Source of the DNA: Cellulosimicrobium sp. ES-005
GTDB lineage: Bacteria; Actinomycetota; Actinomycetes; Actinomycetales; Cellulomonadaceae
NCBI RefSeq assembly: GCF_040448685.1
Contig: NZ_CP159290.1
Location: forward strand, 2,666,001 to 2,730,000
Direction of reading: 5' to 3'
DNA: 64,000 bases
Shown here piece after piece: positions 59,795-64,000 of this stretch. Position 1 is the stretch's first letter; the number at the start of each line of letters is the position of its first letter. The translations under genes and the position numbers were made by a program. The notes under the pieces were generated by a model. It had not been told where the DNA came from, made no database searches, and was given only the letters and a program-made list of their open reading frames with translations.

Positions 59795-60340
59795 ATGCTG
59801 ATCAGACGCGAGCGCCCGTCCGACGTCCCGGCGATCCGGGCGGTCACCGCGGACGCGTTCTCCGCGGTCGAGCACGCCGCCCCGTCCGTCGAGCCGGACG
59901 GCGCACCCGGCGAGGCCACCCTGGTCGGGTGGCTGCGCGAGGACAGCGGGTGGGTCCCGGAGCTGTCGCTGGTCGCCGAGACCGGGCGCCCCGACCCGCA
60001 GGTGGTCGGACACGTGGTCGCCACCCGCGGGCGGCTCGGGGACCGGCCGGCGCTGGGGCTCGGGCCGCTCAGCGTCCGTCGCGACCACCAGCAGCGCGGA
60101 GTGGGTTCCGCGCTGATGCACACGATCCTCGGCGCGGCGGACGCCCTCGCGGAACCCGTCGTGGTGCTGCTCGGGGAGCCGGCCCTCTACTCCCGGTTCG
60201 GGTTCGTGCCCGCGAGCGCCCTCGGGATCGAGGCTCCCGAGCCGGCGTGGGGGGACTACTTCCAGGCGCGCGCCCTGAGCGCGTGGCGCGACGAGTACGC
60301 GGGCCGGTTCACCTACGCCGCCCCGTTCGACCGCCTGTGA
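59795..60340 (+). CDS. GNAT-family N-acetyltransferase
   Basis: 181 residues. It begins LIRRERPSDVPAIRAVTADA and has GLGPLSVRRDHQQRGVGSAL, the acetyl-CoA pyrophosphate loop (Q-x-x-G-x-G/A), then VVLLGEPALYSRFGF. The last motif is typical of the YhbS subgroup. The substrate is unknown. It is convergent with the permease gene. Confidence 0.87.
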   Translation: MLIRRERPSDVPAIRAVTADAFSAVEHAAPSVEPDGAPGEATLVGWLREDSGWVPELSLVAETGRPDPQVVGHVVATRGRLGDRPALGLGPLSVRRDHQQRGVGSALMHTILGAADALAEPVVVLLGEPALYSRFGFVPASALGIEAPEPAWGDYFQARALSAWRDEYAGRFTYAAPFDRL

Positions 60341-60405
60341 CGTGAGGCCGGGCGGCGTGCGCACGACGACGGGACGCCTCCCGGGCGCCGAGCGCGCCCC
60401 TCTGC

Positions 60406-61590
60406 CTAGCCGAACGCCACGACGGCGACGCCCGCAGCGACCGTCAGGGGCGCGAGCACGAGGCCCTGCCGGACCACGTGCCACGTGGGCGGCGGCCCCT
60501 GCTCGAACGCGTGGCGGCGGTACTGCTGCCACCACAGCACGGTCGCGAGCGACGCCCACGGCGTGACGAGCGGCCCGGCGTTCACCGCGACGAGCAGGGT
60601 CGCGAGCCGGTCGACGCTCTCCCCCGCCGCGGGCAGCAGCGCGAGGAACGCGGGCAGGTTGTTGACGAGGTTCGCCGCGACGACGCCGGTCGCGGCGAGC
60701 CGCGCGAGGTCGCCCGGGCCGGTGCCCGTGCCGGCGACGGCGGCGAGGAGGTCGCCGAGCCCGTGCGCGTGCCACGTCTCGACGACGACGAACAGCGCGG
60801 CGACGACGAGCGCCGACCGCCACGGCAGCATCTCCCGCACGGGCACGAGGGGCTGCACGCGCCGCCACCACGTCGCGAGGGCGAGCACCGCGGCGCCCGC
60901 GAGCGCCGTCGGCGCGACGGGCAGCTCGAGCGCGAACGCGACCGCGAGGAGCGCGACGACGGCGGCGGTGACCCGGAGGAGCACCTGGTCGGGCGGCGTC
61001 GGGCCGGCTCCCCCGAGCGTGAAGCGTCCGCGCAGGTCACGGCCGTGCAACACGAGCAGGACCACGATCGTGACGGCGAGGACCGCCAGCGCGGGCGCCC
61101 ACATCACCCCGACGTACCCGGTGCCGAACCGGTGCGCCGCGAGCAGGTTGGTCAGGTTCGAGACGGGCAGGAGCAGCGACGCCGTGTTGGCGAGCGCGAG
61201 CACGGTGAGGGCGAGCGGCAGGGGCCTCGTGCCCGTGCGGCGCGCGAGGGCGAGCACGACGGGCGTGACGAGCACCGCCGTCGTGTCGAGCGACAGCACG
61301 ACCGTGCTCGCCGTCGCGAGGACCACGACGAGCCCCCACAGGGCGAGCCGCCGCCCCCGGGCGAGCCGCGCCGCCCGCCCGGCGACGGCGTCGAACAGGC
61401 CCGCGCCCGCGCACAGCTCGGCGACGACCGTGATCGCGAGCAGGAAGACCAGCACCGGGCCGGTCCGCGCGAGCAGGTCGCGCGCGTCGGCGGCGGGGAG
61501 CAGCCCGGTCGCGGGCAGCACGACGACGACCACCGCCGCGACGAGCCACAGCGGCACACGGCGGCGCGCCGGTGCTCCCGAGGCGTTCAC
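60406..61590 (-). CDS. ArsB/SLC13-type permease
   Basis: 394 residues, about 10-11 spans. SLDTTAVLVTPVVLALARR, NTASLLLPVSNLTNLLAAHR and NLVNNLPAFLALLPA are the paired signature loops of the ArsB/CitMHS ion transporters, with the N-x-x-N-N-L-P repeat. An arsenite or anion substrate is possible but cannot be proven. The GTG at 61590 is chosen because TACGAT lies six bases upstream, giving a leaderless start; no Met codon suits. It is divergent from the ArsR-CDF operon. Confidence 0.82.
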   Translation of the reverse strand: MNASGAPARRRVPLWLVAAVVVVVLPATGLLPAADARDLLARTGPVLVFLLAITVVAELCAGAGLFDAVAGRAARLARGRRLALWGLVVVLATASTVVLSLDTTAVLVTPVVLALARRTGTRPLPLALTVLALANTASLLLPVSNLTNLLAAHRFGTGYVGVMWAPALAVLAVTIVVLLVLHGRDLRGRFTLGGAGPTPPDQVLLRVTAAVVALLAVAFALELPVAPTALAGAAVLALATWWRRVQPLVPVREMLPWRSALVVAALFVVVETWHAHGLGDLLAAVAGTGTGPGDLARLAATGVVAANLVNNLPAFLALLPAAGESVDRLATLLVAVNAGPLVTPWASLATVLWWQQYRRHAFEQGPPPTWHVVRQGLVLAPLTVAAGVAVVAFG

Positions 61591-61596
61591 GTCGCG

Positions 61597-61602
61597 ATCG
61601 TA
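61597..61602 (-). promoter_or_regulatory. -10 element TACGAT of the permease gene
   Basis: On the minus strand: TACGAT, six bases, GTG at 61590. Confidence 0.45.
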
Positions 61603-61643
61603 AGTCTCGCGACACGGCCACGGATCAGGGCCGCCCCCGAACC

Positions 61644-61703
61644 GCCGAACCCGGGGTCGGTCCCCACGACGCCGCGCCGGTGGGGAGCGATCCCGGGTTC
61701 GGC
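61644..61703. repeat. REP-like palindromic element
   Basis: Arms 61644-61666 (GCCGAACCCGGGGTCGGTCC...) and 61681-61703 are reverse complements with two mismatches. It lies in the divergent gap between the permease and the ArsR gene. Confidence 0.82.
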
Positions 61704-61725
61704 CTCGTGGGCGTGCGGACTCCGT

Positions 61726-61731
61726 TAGTAT
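61726..61731 (+). promoter_or_regulatory. -10 element TAGTAT of the arsR-type operon
   Basis: TAGTAT, six bases, ATG at 61738. The imperfect palindrome TATCTGCG...GTGAAGATA (61729-61750) covers -10 and start codon and is a likely metal-regulator operator. Confidence 0.55.
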
Positions 61732-61737
61732 CTGCGT

Positions 61738-62150
61738 ATGCGTGAAGATATGAAGGCGTGCACCTTCGGGGTGGAGAGCCAGTACGTCGAGCTCGCGGCG
61801 GAGGTGTTCTCGCTGCTCGCGGACGCGACGCGCGTCCGGATCGTCCTCGCCCTGCGCGACACCGAGCTGCCGGTCAACGCGCTCGCAGAGATCGTCGGCA
61901 AGTCGCCGACGGCCGTCTCGCAGCACCTCGCCAAGCTGCGCTGGGGTCGCATCGTCCGCGCCCGGCAGGAGGGCAACCGCGTCTTCTACTCGCTCGTCGA
62001 CGAGCACGCGCGGACGCTCGTGACCCAGGCCGTCTTCCAGGCGCAGCACGCCGTGGACGACCACCCCGCGCACCACGCCGACGACGCGCACGCCACGGTC
62101 GACGGCTCCTCCCCCGCCGCCGGGACCGCCACGTCCACGGCGGCGGACCG

Positions 62151-62154
<4 letters not shown>
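61738..62154 (+). CDS. ArsR/SmtB-family metal-responsive repressor
   Basis: 138 residues. The winged HTH is SLLADATRVRIVLALRDTEL, VNALAEIVGKSPTAVSQHLA, RWGRIVRARQEGNRVFYSLV. The final helix has D-x-H and two further His (VDEHARTLVTQAVFQAQHAV), the alpha-5 zinc site of SmtB/CzrA, and the tail adds DDHPAHHADDAH. It probably derepresses the exporter when zinc or a similar ion is high. Its stop overlaps the CDF start (ATGA). The operator candidate overlaps its own start codon. Confidence 0.9.
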
Positions 62155-63182
<1,028 letters not shown>

Positions 63183-63203
63183 CCGGCCGCCGGCGTCCCG
63201 CGC

Positions 63204-63306
63204 CGCCGAACCGGGGCTCGCTCCCGATTGGGCGCTCCCCTGGGCCGCCGAACCCGGGGTTCCTCCCCACGGGGCGGCGATCGTCGGGAGGGACCCCGGG
63301 TTCGGC
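63204..63306. repeat. REP-like elements, one full copy and one half copy
   Basis: Full element: arms 63247-63267 and 63286-63306 pair with one mismatch (GCCGAACCCGGGGTTCC... and GGGAGGGACCCCGGGTT...). Just before it, 63204-63235 repeats a single left arm (GCCGAACCGGGGCTCGCTCC). It lies between the CDF and ligase genes. Confidence 0.82.
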
Positions 63307-63354
63307 ACCGGCGGGAGCACGGGCGGACGTGGGTGGTCGGCGTGAGGATGGAGC

Positions 63355-64000
63355 ATGCTGCTCGCCGAGGTCGCCGCCACGTCCGACGCCGTCGCCGCCA
63401 CCCGCTCGCGCCTCGCCAAGCGCGCGGCGATCGCGGACCTGCTGCGCCGCGTCGCCGCCGACGTCGGCCCGGCCGGCCCGGCCGGTACGGCCGGCACCGC
63501 GGACGGTACCGACGGCGGGAGCGGGCGCGACGAGGTCGAGATCGCCGTCGCGTACCTCGCGGGCGAGCTGCGCCAGCGGCGCACGGGACTCGGGTGGCGC
63601 TCGCTGCGCGACCTGCCCACCCCGGCCGAGGAGCCGAGCCTCACCCTGACCGCGGTCGATGCCGCGTTCGCGCACATGGCCGACCTCTCCGGCCCCGGCT
63701 CGGCGACGGCCCGCCAGGCCGAGGCCGCGGCGCTGTTCGGTGCCGCGACGGCGCGCGAGCAGTCGCTCCTCGCGGGGCTCGTCTCGGGCGAGCTGCGACA
63801 GGGCGCGCTCGACTCGGTCGTGGTCGACGCCGTCGCGGAGGCCGCCGGGGTACCCGCCGACGCGGTGCGTCGCGCGGTCATGCTCGCGGGCGCGACGGGA
63901 CCGGTCGCGCGCGCCGCGCTCACGGCCGGGAGCCCCGAGTCCGCGACCGAGGCTCTCGCGACGTTCCGGCTCACGGTGGGCCGCCCCGTCCGGCCGATGC
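63355..64000 (+). CDS. ATP-dependent DNA ligase, N-terminal part (runs off right edge)
   Basis: 215 codons are visible. LLAEVAATSDAVAATRSRLAK, AVAYLAGELRQRRTGLGWRS and REQSLLAGLVSGELRQGALD belong to the helical N-terminal DNA-binding domain of ATP-dependent ligases. The last residues, TVGRPVRPM, lead to the start of the adenylation domain, whose Lys motif is outside the window. The ATG at 63355 follows GAGGATGGAGC. A Gly/Thr/Ala-rich insert (near residues 40-55) is unusual. Confidence 0.85.
   Translation, partial: MLLAEVAATSDAVAATRSRLAKRAAIADLLRRVAADVGPAGPAGTAGTADGTDGGSGRDEVEIAVAYLAGELRQRRTGLGWRSLRDLPTPAEEPSLTLTAVDAAFAHMADLSGPGSATARQAEAAALFGAATAREQSLLAGLVSGELRQGALDSVVVDAVAEAAGVPADAVRRAVMLAGATGPVARAALTAGSPESATEALATFRLTVGRPVRPM

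Overview
The window is very GC-rich throughout, with actinobacterial gene styles: frequent GTG starts, ATGA/GTGA overlaps between genes, leaderless -10 elements (TAnnnT) six or seven bases before start codons, CRP/GlxR-type sites, LAXTG sorting signals and an S-box riboswitch before metF-metE. A secreted alpha-1,3-glucanase (GH87) together with the overall gene set fits a Cellulosimicrobium/Cellulomonas/Isoptericola-type bacterium (Promicromonosporaceae or Cellulomonadaceae). This is an inference from content; I could not run a comparison.

Region 1 (1-24.4 kb) looks like an accessory cell-envelope region. It holds an ECF sigma factor, a UDP-GlcNAc 2-epimerase, two paralogous surface proteins in opposite orientation (3175-4875 and 10989-12722) and a third surface protein with the same type of C-terminal anchor. 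It also holds a 1009-residue protein that joins an ECF sigma factor, a zinc-binding anti-sigma motif, a membrane segment and a surface-protein-like ectodomain. A five-gene minus-strand operon (18638 to 12857) encodes a tiny LAVTG-tailed peptide, an exosortase-family protein, a processive GT2 glycosyltransferase, a polytopic GT-C-like protein and an OatA-type acyltransferase. An ideal CRP site lies upstream. Two sigma/LuxR gene pairs are arranged tail to tail (5054-9647 and 20035-23386), and the region ends with an LAATG-anchored stalk protein. The picture is of membrane-signal-controlled production and anchoring of surface proteins and a modified polysaccharide.

Region 2 (24.7-33.6 kb) is the methionine locus: an S-box riboswitch, a short leader ORF overlapping the metF start, metF and metE. 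It is followed by small housekeeping genes (DUF2630, VOC, an orphan ATP-synthase-epsilon-like gene, an FBP/FusB-like protein) and an MMPL transporter. Palindromic REP-like elements begin here, one of them inside the metE reading frame.

Region 3 (33.8-64 kb) is metabolic and transport-rich. It has a large secreted PA14/beta-propeller/CBM/DUF1080 carbohydrate protein, PhzF, three MFS permeases, an alpha/beta hydrolase, a Tat-exported sugar isomerase-like protein, a PQQ-repeat membrane protein, AlkD-like repair, an SDR, a glutathione peroxidase and a GntR/MFS divergent pair. It continues with the GH87 enzyme, a LysR/DapA-like pair, an ArsB-like permease divergent from an ArsR-CDF metal operon, and the start of an ATP-dependent DNA ligase. 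No tRNA, rRNA, CRISPR array, transposase or integrase was seen.
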